Positions 33,681 through 44,730 of a stretch of DNA of 64,000 nucleotides are shown one piece after another. The DNA is from Astropecten irregularis (lineage: Eukaryota > Echinodermata > Asteroidea > Paxillosida > Astropectinidae). The notes below the pieces were generated by a model, which saw nothing but the letters and a program-made list of their open reading frames with translations, made no database searches and was not told the origin of the DNA. Each line of letters begins with the position of its first letter. Position 1 is the first letter of the stretch. The position numbers were made by a program, and so were the translations under genes. Where the stretch lies: NCBI GenBank assembly GCA_963971285.1, contig OZ020259.1:7626001-7690000 (forward strand), in the 5' to 3' direction.

Positions 33681-34275
33681 GTTTCATTTTTCCTGGTTCC
33701 TGTTTTTGCTTATTTGTTGGTGCAAAATTGTTTACATTATACGATTTACACTTGTGTAACTATGTTATTACGTGTGCTCTTGTCATCACAATTCTTTTAA
33801 TTTGTATATTTGTTTCCCCTTGTTTTTGCATGTGCCTTGGTAATTTGTACTCTGTTTTGGAAATAAAGTTTACTAATTTTTAATAATCAAAATCTTCAAA
33901 AGTTTGAGATAGAAAAAAGTGTATCCATTTCCCGGTTGTAAATCATTTAACATGAAAAAGGGGCATTTTTAAATGATGTATACTTCCAGCTGTGTATGTT
34001 TATTACTTGGATGATCAGGACGCTGATTTGGAATTTCAAAAATTCAAAACATTCGTTTCGCAATGATTCCTTATATCACCAGCCATGTTACACAGGAATA
34101 TGATCTCGAAAAATCCTAATTAAAACTGCATCGACATGTGTATGTCTAGAATCAAACTCGCAACAACAACGTCTATGTATCTAAGTTTAAAACCATTTGT
34201 TAGGCCTGGTTTTCCCTCAGTTCGCATCTTTCACGCAAGAAATGAGAAGATGAGATTGACAGTGTTTCAATTTGT

Positions 34276-34823
34276 TTAAGATTTGTTTAACTGCATTTTC
34301 TCATGCACGAGATGTACATGTGTTATCGTTTGAATCGTAAAGATCAATGGCCAATGCCCGAGAAAGGCCCCGGTAGAACTGTAACGATGGACGTGACCAA
34401 TGTTTGATTCCTTCCCGTGTAACACGGCGTAGAAACTCTGGCTGTCCGCTCCGTATAGGAGACACTGCTGCACGGCATCTGCTACTCACAGGAGTCACAA
34501 CGAACACCCTGGTACCACTGCCGTCAATCTTCTAAATTTCCCCCGTGTCTGCTGATGAGAGGGTTGCCGTTCACACCCACCGCAATGAAGTACGGCGGCA
34601 TGGCGGTGAAATGGATCACATCACGGTACCGTCTACTGGCTCAGAGATGACAGAGCCGGTGTTCGAGGCCAACACGCGTACTATGTTGACCGGGGCTTGA
34701 GCGCCATCGCACGGTGGTGTCGTGGGGAAGTTGGGGGTACATTTTCCGGTTTATATTCTAGATTCGACGTTGTCTGTGTGACGAGCACAATGTTGTCATC
34801 CACTGAAGCTACGTCGCGAAGGG
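34276..34823 (-). pseudogene. NHL/TRIM-type beta-propeller exon, copy 1
   Basis: On the minus strand an acceptor-like ttctcAG at 34824-34828 precedes a frame containing SVDDNIVLV. Further on, other frames give CLLYGADSQSFYAVLHGKES, NIGHVHRYSS and TGAFLGHW. The pattern of a short hydrophobic strand, VHxYSS and a terminal FLG resembles the NHL blades at the C-terminus of TRIM2/3-like proteins. The frame changes several times, so this copy is dead. Family assignment is by resemblance only. Confidence 0.55.
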
Positions 34824-35435
34824 CTGAGAATGAAACAGTACAATTGAAATGTCCAGTCATCAAGTATCTGAGTACAAATAAAACTGTCAACCCGCTGTAA
34901 ATATTCTCATAAATCCAATCATTTTGCTAAATTTTTCACATGTAAAACGAGTAATACAAAATATTTCTATGATTACAATGTAATTCATCCTTTTTCGCAA
35001 CTAGCCATTTGAATGCAATTTATTTATTCTGTTGCATTGCCTTGCGTTTTCAAACAAGTAATATTTTGATTAATGATGCATATAACTATCCCTTACACTA
35101 AGTAAACATAGCGACAAACCATAAAGAATAAATTCATTCTCAAGATAACTGAGTAATGATGCCCACGGTTAAGGGAAGATGAAACGATTTTATTTAATAC
35201 AAACAGTCCTCTACAAACACATTGGTTGAACATTAAAAATAAAGACTAATTTAATATACGATTAAGCATTATCATGTATCTAGAGCTGCGATGCAAACTC
35301 CCAGAAATGCTTCATGTTATTTGAGATTAGCTTTGTCTCTCAATGTTATGGGTGTTTGCTGGTTTCACTCATTTGCTAGAACGACGGTCCCTAAATCAAT
35401 AACTCGAGTAGTGATGTGGGGAGGTTGGGGATCAT

Positions 35436-35870
35436 GGTGATAGTTCTGTTAATTGTGAATATGTGTTAATGTGAGATGATATGGTTGTGATATGGTGGTA
35501 ATATGGTTGTGACAGTGTTGATAAGGTGGTGATATAGGGGTGATATGGTGGTGATATTGTGGTGATATGGTTGTGATTTGGTTGTGATATGGTGGTAATA
35601 ATGGTGTTGATATGGTGGTGATATGGTGATAATATGGTGGTCATTATGGTGGTCATATGGTGGTAATATGGTGGTCATTATGGTGGTCATATGGAGGTAT
35701 AATGGTGGTCATTATCGTGGTCATATGGTGGTAATATGGTGGCGATATGGTGATAATATGGTGGTAATATGGTGGTAATATGGCGGTGATATGCTGGTCA
35801 TATGGTGTTGGTATAGTAGTTATATGGTGTTGATATGGTGTGATATAGTGGTGATGTTATGATTATGGCA
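35436..35870. repeat. GATATGGTGGT microsatellite
   Basis: About 40 diverged units of 9-12 bp. The minus frames read as His/Ile/Thr/Pro repeats and are artefacts. The same repeat sits at the equivalent position of the other block copies (37980-38080, 38830-38875, 53470-53625, 54275-54320). Confidence 0.92.
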
Positions 35871-36469
35871 GTTATATTGAACATTACAGTATACAAAGCG
35901 ACGCATTATAACTATGCCTGCATCGATTTCACCTCAGAATACAACCCGTGGCTTGTATCGCATCTATGCTCCACCGGTTGTTATGGTTACTAGAGAAGCA
36001 CATCTAGCATTTCTTTCTCTCTCGATACCGTATTCCAAATTCTACACTGTATGCAGTATATGTGTGTGTTATATGCATCTATTAATGACGATATGATATG
36101 AAGGCTATATCGGTAGACCTGCTTACTACATGTAGGCCCTACTGCATAATGTCAGACCACTACACCCCCCCCCCACCATCTAGCTTGGTTCAGCAGGGTA
36201 GATCGAATCAAATATCAAAGCGAGAACCGAAATTAATCAATGTTCATTGTAATTTCTCCACCTGAGCCATTGAATATATTTGTTTCTATTTATGAACTGA
36301 AAAGCGCTGTGTATGCAATGATAATATGATACATGTACCCAAACTATATTGAGAATTGTACACACTTCTGGGTGACAATTATGGTGTCCTATTTGGAAGG
36401 TAAGTACACGTATGTCCACGAACATTACGTCCGTTTGACCTATTACAACCGACAACAGATTTTGGCGAG

Positions 36470-36655
36470 CAAGAAACGATTATGTCCGACCCATTACGTC
36501 CGAAAAACGATTATGTCCGACCCATTGTGTCCGACAAACGAATAATTATGTTCGACCCATTGTGTCCGACAAACGATTATGTCCGACCCATTGTGTCCGA
36601 CATACGATTATGTCCGACCTATTGTGTCCGACAAACGATTATGTCCGATCCACTA
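36470..36655. repeat. 31-bp satellite, second locus (about 6 copies)
   Basis: The unit and the left flank (acaacagattttggcgagcaagaaacgattatgtc) are the same as at 21385-21415. One unit carries a 4-5 base insertion near 36541. The array ends next to a short tRNA-like SINE piece (gtgacctagtggtatggcatctgc). Confidence 0.93.
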
Positions 36656-36799
36656 GCTTTGTGACCTAGTGGTATGGCATCTGCACTCAACAACTCCGTT
36701 TACGTATCTATTTTCTTTAATCATTTGCTGTCCCAGATTGATAAACATTTACAGAGAAGCAGTCGGCCACTTGGACAGTTTTCCACGAGATGTAAGGGT

Positions 36800-37356
36800 G
36801 ACGCCGCTTGAGTCGTAAAGATCACTGGCCATCATCACCCAAGAAATTATCCGGTAGAACTGTAACGTTGGACGTGACCAATGTTAAGATTCCTGCCCGT
36901 GTAACACGGCGTATAAACCCCGCTCGTCCGCTGAGAAGCATACAGTGCGGCACATAACCTGTACCGCGGCAATTAATGAGTCACCGCGAGCACCCTGGTA
37001 CCACTGCCGCCAATCTCCCCAATTTCCCCGTGCGTGTTCACTGTGCTGATGAGCAGATTGCCCTTCACACCCACCGCGATGAAGTACGGCGGCACGGCGG
37101 TGGGAATGGATCGCATCACGGTACCGTCTCGCCATTTGGTGCTCCGTGATGACATTCCTCTGAACATCGCCGACCACGACAGAGCCGGTGCTCGAGGCCA
37201 ACGCGCTGACTATGTTGACCGGGGCTTGAGCGTCATCGCACGGCGGGGTGGTGAAGAGCGCGGAGTACATTTCCTGCTCAAAATTGTAGATTTTCACGTT
37301 GTCGGTGTGATCTACGACCACGATGTTGTCATTCACTGACGCTGCGCCGCGAACGG
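36800..37356 (-). pseudogene. NHL/TRIM-type beta-propeller exon, copy 2 (best preserved)
   Basis: After an acceptor-like ttattatcAG (37357-37366 region) the minus frame reads SVNDNIVVVDHTDNVKIYNF, then ALFTTPP and GSVVVGDVQRNVITEH. An adjacent frame continues DGTVMRSIPTAVPPYFIAV, GVKGNLLISTVNTHG and EIGGSGTRVLAV. A third gives LYAVLHGQES. These are typical strands of an NHL propeller. At least two frameshifts and a stop separate the pieces, so it is a pseudogene or a badly broken exon. Confidence 0.62.
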
Positions 37357-38590
37357 CTGATAATAAAATAATACAAATATTTTAGATGATTGTCCAGTCA
37401 TTTTTCTTTTTGGGTACAAATAAAAATGAAACCCCCCAGTAATTATTCTCATAAGTGTAAATTTTTCGCTCAATTGATCACATGTAAAACGAGTAGTGCA
37501 ATTTTTTTTATATTGTTATTTATCAATTTTTGCCAATATGAATTCGATTGCAATATTCGATTTCAATATTATTGTTCTGCATTGCCTATACCTTAGACGT
37601 GTATAAGTAAAATATAGCCATAAATCGTTGGAAAAGAAATATCCCAAGATAACTGATCAATGATGCCCATTGCTAAATGAAGACGGAACGTTTTTATCTA
37701 CACAACCACCCTCTACATACACATACATTAAACATTGAAAATGAAGATTAAATAAATCAATGATTAAGCATTATCATGCATCTAGAGCTGCAACGCAAAC
37801 TCTTTGAAATGCTTCATGCTAATTGAGATTAGCTTTATTTCTCAGTGTTTGCTGGTTTCGCTGATTTTCCAGAGCGACGGTGGCTAAATGAAAAACCCGG
37901 GTAGTGATGGTTTTAGTGGGGGATAGTTGTGACAAATCTGATAATTGAGTATGTATGAGTATGTTGAGTGAGTATGTGTTGATGAGTGGCGATATATGGT
38001 GGTGATACGGTGGTGATATGGTGGTGATATGTTGGTGATATGGTACTGATATGATGGGGAAGATATAGTGGTGAAATAGTGGTGTTATGATCATGGAAGT
38101 TATCTTGAACATAACAGTATACAAAGCGATGCATTCTAACTATGCCTGAATCGATTTCACCTCAGAATACAACCCGTGGCTTGTATCGCATCTATGCTTC
38201 ACCAGTTGCTATGGTTACTAGAGACGCGCATTTAGCATTTCCCCCTCTCTCTCTCTATGCCGTTCTCTCTATGCCGTATTCCCAATACCACACTGTATGC
38301 AGCGGATGTGTGTGTTGAATGCGTCCATTAATGGCGATATGATATAAAGGTTCTCTCTGCAACATTTCCTGCTTGTTGTGCATAATGTCAGACCACTAGA
38401 ACACCAATCTAGAAGTGTTCAGCATTGGAACCACAATAAGTCATTACTAATGTATATAAATGGTTTCCCATCTGAGCCTTTGAATTTTATTTCCATATGA
38501 ACGGAAATACACTGTGTATACAGTAATAATAAATTGTGATACATGCACTCAATGGATATTGAGAATGGTATAAACTGGGTGACAATTATG

Positions 38591-38718
38591 GGGTGCATTC
38601 GTTTAGCTCACACGAGTCAGCCCTTACTGGGAATGGTCGTGTTTTACTGCACAAAACAAGCGAGAGAATGGGGACGAGGTTGACTGGTGTCGACCCGGGG
38701 GAGCTAAACGTATGCACC
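38591..38718. mobile_element. MITE with GGGTGCATTCGTTTAGCT inverted ends (copy 3)
   Basis: Same family as 4056-4184. The equivalent site of the sister block near 54140 lacks it, so it inserted after the blocks were duplicated. Confidence 0.88.
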
Positions 38719-39904
38719 TATAGTATCATGTGTGGAAGGTAAATATATATCAATGGCGGTGTATGGCTGGAATGATCATGACAATAACGTTGAATGAATG
38801 ATGGGGGTAATGACAGGGATACGATGTGTGGCGGTGATGGTGGTGATATGGTGGTGATATGGTGGTGATAAGGTTCGCCTTATATTTACATGTTAATTTT
38901 GCCCTCGGAATGCAACACATGGATTGCATCGCATCCATGCTCAACCGGTTTTTATGGTTACTAGAGACGTGCATGTAGCTCCAGGTTTTCCTCAATGCCT
39001 CGATGTATTCTCAATTCTACACTGTATGCAGTGGATGTGTGTGTTGAATGCATCTATTAATGGCGACATGATATGAAGGCTCTCTCAGCACACCGTGGCA
39101 ATTGTATTAGTTGTCCATATACCCGTGCAATATCAGGTCACCTGTGGGATTGATCGTTATTGCTTGTGCAGGGAGCAGCCGTTTGAATCACTGACGTTAT
39201 GGAAGTGCATGCCATACAATAATCCTGTTGTAATAAACAGCGCCCAAAATAGAAGCAAAAACAGGAAAACGTGTCTCCAGCATCCTCAATTTCAAAATAT
39301 TGGGTGGGGTTCGAATCCTCCCTGCAATAAATATTAGATCCGCCCCCATGATGGTAATTATGACTTCACAAAATTTGCAAAAATATTATATCCTTCTAAA
39401 TTTAAAGATAGGAACATTCAGTTATACTTGTTGAAGTACTTTTTAGTTGAATAACAGTTTACAATAGCGCCCGTGTCCAATAAGATGTTCATTGTTAGTA
39501 TTAATCTGCTGCAAACTGCTCATCAACCACAAATTGATCTTGGATATATCAAATGCTTGAAGTTGGGAGGGCCTGACGTTTCGATCCCAGCAGGATGTTT
39601 CTCCAAGGCTAAACGACAAGTGTCCAAGAACATGAAACTAAAGACACACATGAGAGGATGTGGAGGGGGGGGGCAGAGTGACTATTGGAAACATGAAAAA
39701 CATGCAATACGGTATGGAAACCGGAAAGATATAGTATAGAAGTAAATATGTCCATGGGAATGAAGGCTTTGACATAGGCAAGATCCAATGGACATTAGAT
39801 CTGGTGGACACTAACAGGGTGAGTATTCATGTCAGTAAAATTGAATAGAATGAGGAGAACACGGGATATTACGAGTAAAGATGATGTAATTGAGATCATG
39901 GGGT

Positions 39905-41790
39905 TGGATTATCCTGGGAGATTTCATCCATACTTTCTCCCTGCAGAGCCTGACCAAGTCACTGTCGTAGCCGAGTGGTGTAAAGGAACAGTACATGATT
40001 GGATTTCATCCATACTTTCTCCCTGCAGAGCCTGACCAAGTCACTGCCATGGCCGAGTGATGTAAAGATACAGTACAGGATTGGATTTCATCCATACTTT
40101 CTCCCTGCAGAACCTGACCAAGTCACTGCCGTAGCCGAATGGTGTAAAGGAACAGTACATGATTGGATTTCATCCATACTTTCTCCCTGCAGAACCTGAC
40201 CAAGTCACTGCCGTAGCCGAGTGATTTAAAGGTACAGTACCGGATTGGATTTCATCCATACTTTCTCCCTGCAGAGCCTGACCAAGTCACTGCCGTGGCC
40301 GAGTGATGTAAAGGTACAGTACAGGATTGGATTTCATCCATACTTTCTCCCTGCAGAGCCTGACCAAGTCACTGCCGTAGCCGAGTGATGTAAAGGTACA
40401 GTACAGGATTGGATTTCATCCATACTTTCTCCCTGCAGAACCTGACCAAGTCACTGCCGTAGCCGAGTGATGTAAAGGTACAGTACAGGATTGGATTTCA
40501 TCCATACTTTCTCCATGCAGAGCCTGACCAAGTCACTGTCGTAGCCGAGTGATGTAAAGGAACAGTACATGATTGGATTTCATCCATACTTTCTCCATGC
40601 AGAGCCTGACCAAGTCACTGCCGTAGCCGAGTGATGTAAAGGTACAGTACATGATTGGATTTCATCCATACTTTCTCCCTGCAGAACCTGACCAAGTCAC
40701 TGCCGTAGCCGAGTGATGTAAAGGTACAGTACAGGATTGGATTTCATCCATACTTTCTCCATGCAGAGCCTGACCAAGTCACTGTCGTAGCCGAGTGATG
40801 TAAAGGAACAGTACATGATTGGGTTTCATCCATACTTTCTCCATGCAGAGCCTGACCAAGTCACTGCCGTAGCCGAGTGATGTAAAGGTACAGTACATGA
40901 TTGGATTTCATCCATACTTTCTCCCTGCAGAGGCTGACCAAGTCACTGCCGTGGCCGAGTGATGTAAAGGTACAGTACCGGATTGGATTTCATCCATACT
41001 TTCTCCCTGCAGAGCCTGACCAAGTCACTGCCGTAGCCGAGTGATGTAAAGGTACAGTACAGGATTGGATTCCATCCATACTTTCTCCCTGCAGAGCCTG
41101 ACCAAGTCACTGCCGTGGCCGAGTGATGTAAAGGTACAGTACAGGATTGGATTTCATCCATACTTTCTCCATGCAGAGCCTGACCAAGTCACTGCCGTAG
41201 CCGAGTGATGTAAAGGTACAGTACAGGATTGGATTTCATCCATACTTTCTCCCTGCAGAGGCTGACCAAGTCACTGCCGTGGCCGAGTGATGTAAAGGTA
41301 CAGTACAGGATTGGATTTCATCCATACTTTCTCCCTGCAGAGCCTGACCAAGTCACTGCCGTGGCCGAGTGATATAAAGGTACAGTACAGGATTGGATTT
41401 CATCCATACTTTCTCCCTGCAGAGGCTGACCAAGTCACTGCCATGGCCGAGTGATGTAAAGGTACAGTACAGGATTGGATTCCATCCATACTTTCTCCCT
41501 GCAGAGCCTGACCAAGTCACTGCCGTGGCCGAGTGATTTAAGGTACAGTACATGATTGGATTTCATCCATACTTTCTCCCTGCAGAGCCTGACCAAGTCA
41601 CTGCCGTGGCCGAGTGATATAAAGGTACAGTACAGGATTGGATTTCATCCATACTTTCTCCCTGCAGAGCCTGACCAAGTCACTGCCGTGGCCGAGTGAT
41701 GTAAAGGTACAGTACTGGATTGGATTTCATCCATACTTTCTCCCTGCAGAGCCTGACCAAGTCACTGCCGTAGCCGAGTGACGTAAAGGA
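39905..41790. repeat. 82-bp satellite array, about 23 copies
   Basis: Each unit contains ggatttcatccatactttct, ccctgcagagcctgaccaag and tcactgccgtagccgagtga followed by gtaaaggtacagtacag. Units differ by only a few bases, so the array is young or homogenised. Its length is not a multiple of three and the frames it creates are not genes. Confidence 0.97.
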
Positions 41791-41877
41791 ATCTTAATGT
41801 ACCCAAACAGAAATGTTCCATGATTTACGTATAACTTTCAGAGTATGAAGACGGTGCTGGTTGAAACAAACCGTTAA

Positions 41878-42612
41878 TAATAATAATAATAATATTTATT
41901 GTTTAAAGCCCATTACATCATAACACAGATCTCAACAGGCTGTACATAGGTAAAAACACTAAAATACGATTAAATATAAGATTATACATGTACAAAGTGA
42001 AATTGTCATAAAAAGTATACAATTAATAGTTACAAAAGACGACATACATTATAGGCTCCCTACCCAACACCAACAAACAAGCTACAAGTTATTTAATAAA
42101 AGGATAAAAATAATATAAACAATGAAACAAACATTACTTCACTTTAAACGCAATTAATTTACAGTAAAAACATAACACAAGCAAGGATGATACACTTAAA
42201 AACGATACGCGGCCCGAAAAAGATACGTTTTCAGCCGAGCCTTAAAACTGTCTAGAGTGGGGGCTTCGCGAACTGAAAGGGGAATGCCATTCCAGAGTCT
42301 AGGTGCCGAAACTGAAAAGGCTCGCTTCCCATAGGACTCCTGTCTATAGCGAGGTTCATCAAGCTGAGATACCGTTGATGATCTGGTATTCCTTTCTCTT
42401 TTGCGACGAGAAAGGAGGTTGGTTAAGTAAACAGGTGCCTGACCACGAAGTGACTTGTAAACCACGACTAAAATCTTGAAGTCGATACGTTGTGCAACAG
42501 GGAGCCAGTGCAGAGAACAGAGAACCAGGGTTATGTGAGAATGTTTTGAAGAACGACAAACGAGGCGTGCAGCTGCATTTTGAATGGAATGCAGGCGCTT
42601 AAGTAAGAGTAA
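41878..42612 (-). mobile_element. 5'-truncated CR1/L2-like LINE with 15-bp target duplication
   Basis: The 3' end is a TTA microsatellite (taataataataat on the plus strand). A perfect duplication GAAACAAACCGTTAA (41863-41877 and 42613-42627) flanks it. The inserted body encodes only the last part of the reverse transcriptase ORF. It landed in a dispersed repeat related to 55090-55200. Confidence 0.93.
42196..42604 (-). pseudogene. LINE reverse transcriptase, C-terminal end
   Basis: From about 42604 the minus frame is open to a stop at 42196: LHSIQNAAARLVCRSSKHSH, LHWLPVAQRIDFKILVVVYK, SLRGQAPVYLTNLL, then SAPRLWNGIPLSVREAPTLD and SFKARLKTYLF. This is the classic carboxy-terminal tail of CR1/L2-like LINE ORF2. 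The frame is uninterrupted, which fits a recent insertion, but it lacks the catalytic domains. Confidence 0.92.
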
Positions 42613-42970
42613 GAAACAAACCGTTAAATATATTTCCGTCTGAATTGGTGTATTTATCCAGAAACTAGTAAAACAAAGACCGAAAACAGTTTTAATATCG
42701 GGGTTAAATTAAAACCTTTCTTTATATTATACGGAAAATAGTGTTTTTTCGCATTTTGTTTATGACTACAAGAAGTCCGATTGAGCTCCAACTATCATAG
42801 GTATATTATTGTATGTACACATTGGATCAGACAAAGTGGGAGTCTTGTTCTGTAACCTTTACCGATCATGTATTATACCTGATTATGTATTATGCACCGT
42901 TTACTTTCCTACGCGTTCGTGTTTGTCTGTCAAGTAAGATTTGAAGCTTTGCTTGATGGAAGTCACGTAA

Positions 42971-43147
42971 TAAGGAAAGGTTTGCATAGACACCATGTAT
43001 AAACTCTGTATAGATTTGTGGTTCTGAAAAGAACCGATGAGAAGTTGGATGTCTGAGAAGTACAGAGATTCAACTTCTCACCGATTCTTTTCAGAACCAC
43101 AGATCTTATACAGTTTTATACATGGTTTCTCCTCAAACATTTCCTCA
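42971..43147. mobile_element. Hairpin MITE, about 177 bp
   Basis: The arm ccatgtataaaactctgtatagatt...tggttctgaaaaga..cgatgagaagttg pairs with its reverse complement across a loop of about 25 bases. A weaker outer pair (ggaaa.gtttg) extends it. No ORF. Confidence 0.85.
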
Positions 43148-43449
43148 TTATCCTTAATATATTTCCTTATAACTGTCGTTATTCGTGTCAATGTGTCATT
43201 TTATAATTTCAGTTAAAACTAAATTCACTCCCATTTTCCAAACCCTTAGCTTGCTAACATCAAAATGGATATCACACAAACTGTTTATGTGAGTTTGGTA
43301 ACAACACAGTATATAAAAATGTTATATTACTGGGGTGCTATTGTCAACCAACACGTATTGTAATTGAACTTTATGTACTTTAATTTAACTTTTTACCGGA
43401 CAATGTCAATATCGCAGTTGGCAATGTATTAAACGCTACATCTATAGAC

Positions 43450-43562
43450 CTTCCAATTCGTCATTTTCTGAGTCACATGCAAATGTTCTCGCCAAAATAA
43501 TCGTGTTAACCAATTAGGCAAAGAAGATGACTAAACGAGGAGGAATTGCGAGGAATTGTATA
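43450..43562 (-). pseudogene. Decayed copy of CULT gene exon 1
   Basis: The minus strand reads RLVIFFA, a stop (TAA), LVNTIILARTFACDSENDEL and a GAAG/GTCTAT donor-like end. It aligns with the end of exon 1 of the CULT gene (CLIIYIATLVTI...SACDSDNDEWE). The first codons and start ATG are gone. Sequence at about 43240-43310 also matches part of that gene's intron 1 (3230-3290: aaacaaactgttta.gtgagtttggta). So a piece of the gene was duplicated and then decayed. Confidence 0.78.
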
Positions 43563-43580
43563 CGATTACTGTCCCTAAAG

Positions 43581-43669
43581 ACTGCCGCACATGAAAGCCA
43601 AGTCCTTACGCAAAGCACAGGTTCACGAAAGAACACTGGCGTAAGCACTTGGCTCTCGTGTGCGGCAAG
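43581..43669. mobile_element. Hairpin element, about 89 bp
   Basis: The arm actgccgcacatgaaagccaagtccttacgc pairs with gcgtaagcacttggctctcgtgtgcggcaagt with a few mismatches; the loop is about 27 bases. Noncoding. Confidence 0.8.
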
Positions 43670-43978
43670 TTTCAGCAGTACGACTAAATATCTTGGCATA
43701 TTAAACCTACTTGGCTCTGAACAAGTATTCCAACATGAAATTCAGACTTACTGTTCAAACTCAATTGCCCCCGAGTAAACTATCAGATATATGGACAGCC
43801 TCTACTTCCTTTATTCAATTCACGCTTCTATATTTAAAATCCATGTAGCATACGGCATTGGGTCTACTACGATCGATCATGCACAAATAATATCCTTTCA
43901 TTTTCACTCGGTTTCAGCATTTTTGAAAATTGTTGTCACTTCATACTTTCAGTGGAGTACATGTATGCATGTCGGAGA

Positions 43979-44290
43979 AGGGCAAGCCTAATTTGCATAT
44001 TATCTATTTCCGGAAATAAAACATATAATATTCATGATTTACTGCGGTACCCGCCGCGATATTGGATTCGATTCACCCTGCAGACCCCAGCTAGCACGGT
44101 GGCCAAGCACGTATGGCATCTGCATTAGTAATCAAGAGGTCGTGGGTTCGAATCCAATCTGAGCCAGCGTGTGATTTGTTCACGTGCTCTCACAAGCACT
44201 GAGTATACAGTGATCATCCACGTTGGTGAAGGCAAGCTAAATTTGCATATTATCTATTTCCCGACCGAAATCATACAATATTCCTGATAT
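43979..44290. repeat. 60-bp direct repeats flanking a tRNA-derived SINE
   Basis: The sequence gcaagc.taatttgcatatta continuing tctatttcc occurs at 43981-44038 and again at 44231-44290. Between them at 44089-44167 is a tRNA-like head with B-box GGGTTCGAATCC and anticodon-like region cattagtaatcaagaggtcg. The repeats are too long for a normal target duplication; tandem duplication is more likely. Confidence 0.65.
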
Positions 44291-44391
44291 GTGTAAATCC
44301 TTGTCTGTTTTTGGAATAATTTTGTTGACCTTTGAACACTATAATCTACAGACCACGGGCAATTTTCGTAGAGCTGCTTAAGCACCAACAT

Positions 44392-44730
44392 TTACACCAA
44401 TACGATATAAACTGATTCTGCCATGACATGTAAATGGTTGTCATGGTGATCTGCCAAGGCGACTAAGCAGCCAATTTGGGAAACTTTAAAATGCGAAACA
44501 GTTAAACAGCTACGTAGCATATTTAGACCAGTGAATGCATGCATTACTACAAGATCAGGCAACGTGTAAATTGAATCATATGCATCAACACCCAGATTGC
44601 TCAAGGTTGCTGAATGGCAAAATGGAGATTGGCAGAATCGAATTGTTCCTAGACCCAAATCAATTAGTGTTAAATTGCTAAGGTTTGCGAATGCACTACC
44701 TGGATATTTTTTTAGGGATCCAATCACGTA
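44392..44730 (-). pseudogene. Leucine-rich-repeat fragment (Toll-like receptor type)
   Basis: The minus frame contains PGSAFANLSNLTLIDLG, ATLSNLGVDAYDSI and HAFTGLNMLRS. AFxxLxxLxxLxL is the LRR consensus of Toll-like receptors. The spacing of later repeats is lost, there is no proper ATG, and no signal peptide, transmembrane or TIR part is near. Assignment is tentative. Confidence 0.45.

Larger units (their letters stand above)
28246..33890 (+). mobile_element. Tx1/L1-like LINE, decayed, with two nested DNA elements
   Basis: In order: a GC-rich Pro/Ala/Ser-coding part; an ORF1 end; an ORF2 with endonuclease, reverse transcriptase and C-terminal region; a strongly pyrimidine-rich 3' region (33180-33670); and AATAAA at 33862-33867. 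Many frameshifts and stops interrupt it. Elements at 29382-29731 and 31743-32841 were inserted later, and the LINE reading resumes on each far side. Confidence 0.85.
36790..39450. repeat. Segmental duplication block, copy B
   Basis: The block is collinear with 52190-54970. The first part also matches 34260-36110. Order: NHL-like exon, attatcatg.atctagagctgc, tgtttgctggtttcgc, GGTGATAT repeat, aacattacagtatacaaagcga, ggcttgtatcgc, and finally gaaggctctctcagcacaccgtgg. It differs from copy C by holding the MITE at 38591-38718. Confidence 0.88.

Noticed and set aside
35432..35690. His/Ile/Thr/Pro-rich minus-strand ORFs (also near 37900, 53500 and 54250)
   Set aside because: Translation of the GATATGGTGGT microsatellite.
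39999..41553. Repeated ORFs containing HPYFLPAEPDQVT or its antisense
   Set aside because: Frames of the 82-bp satellite, which cannot keep one frame from unit to unit.
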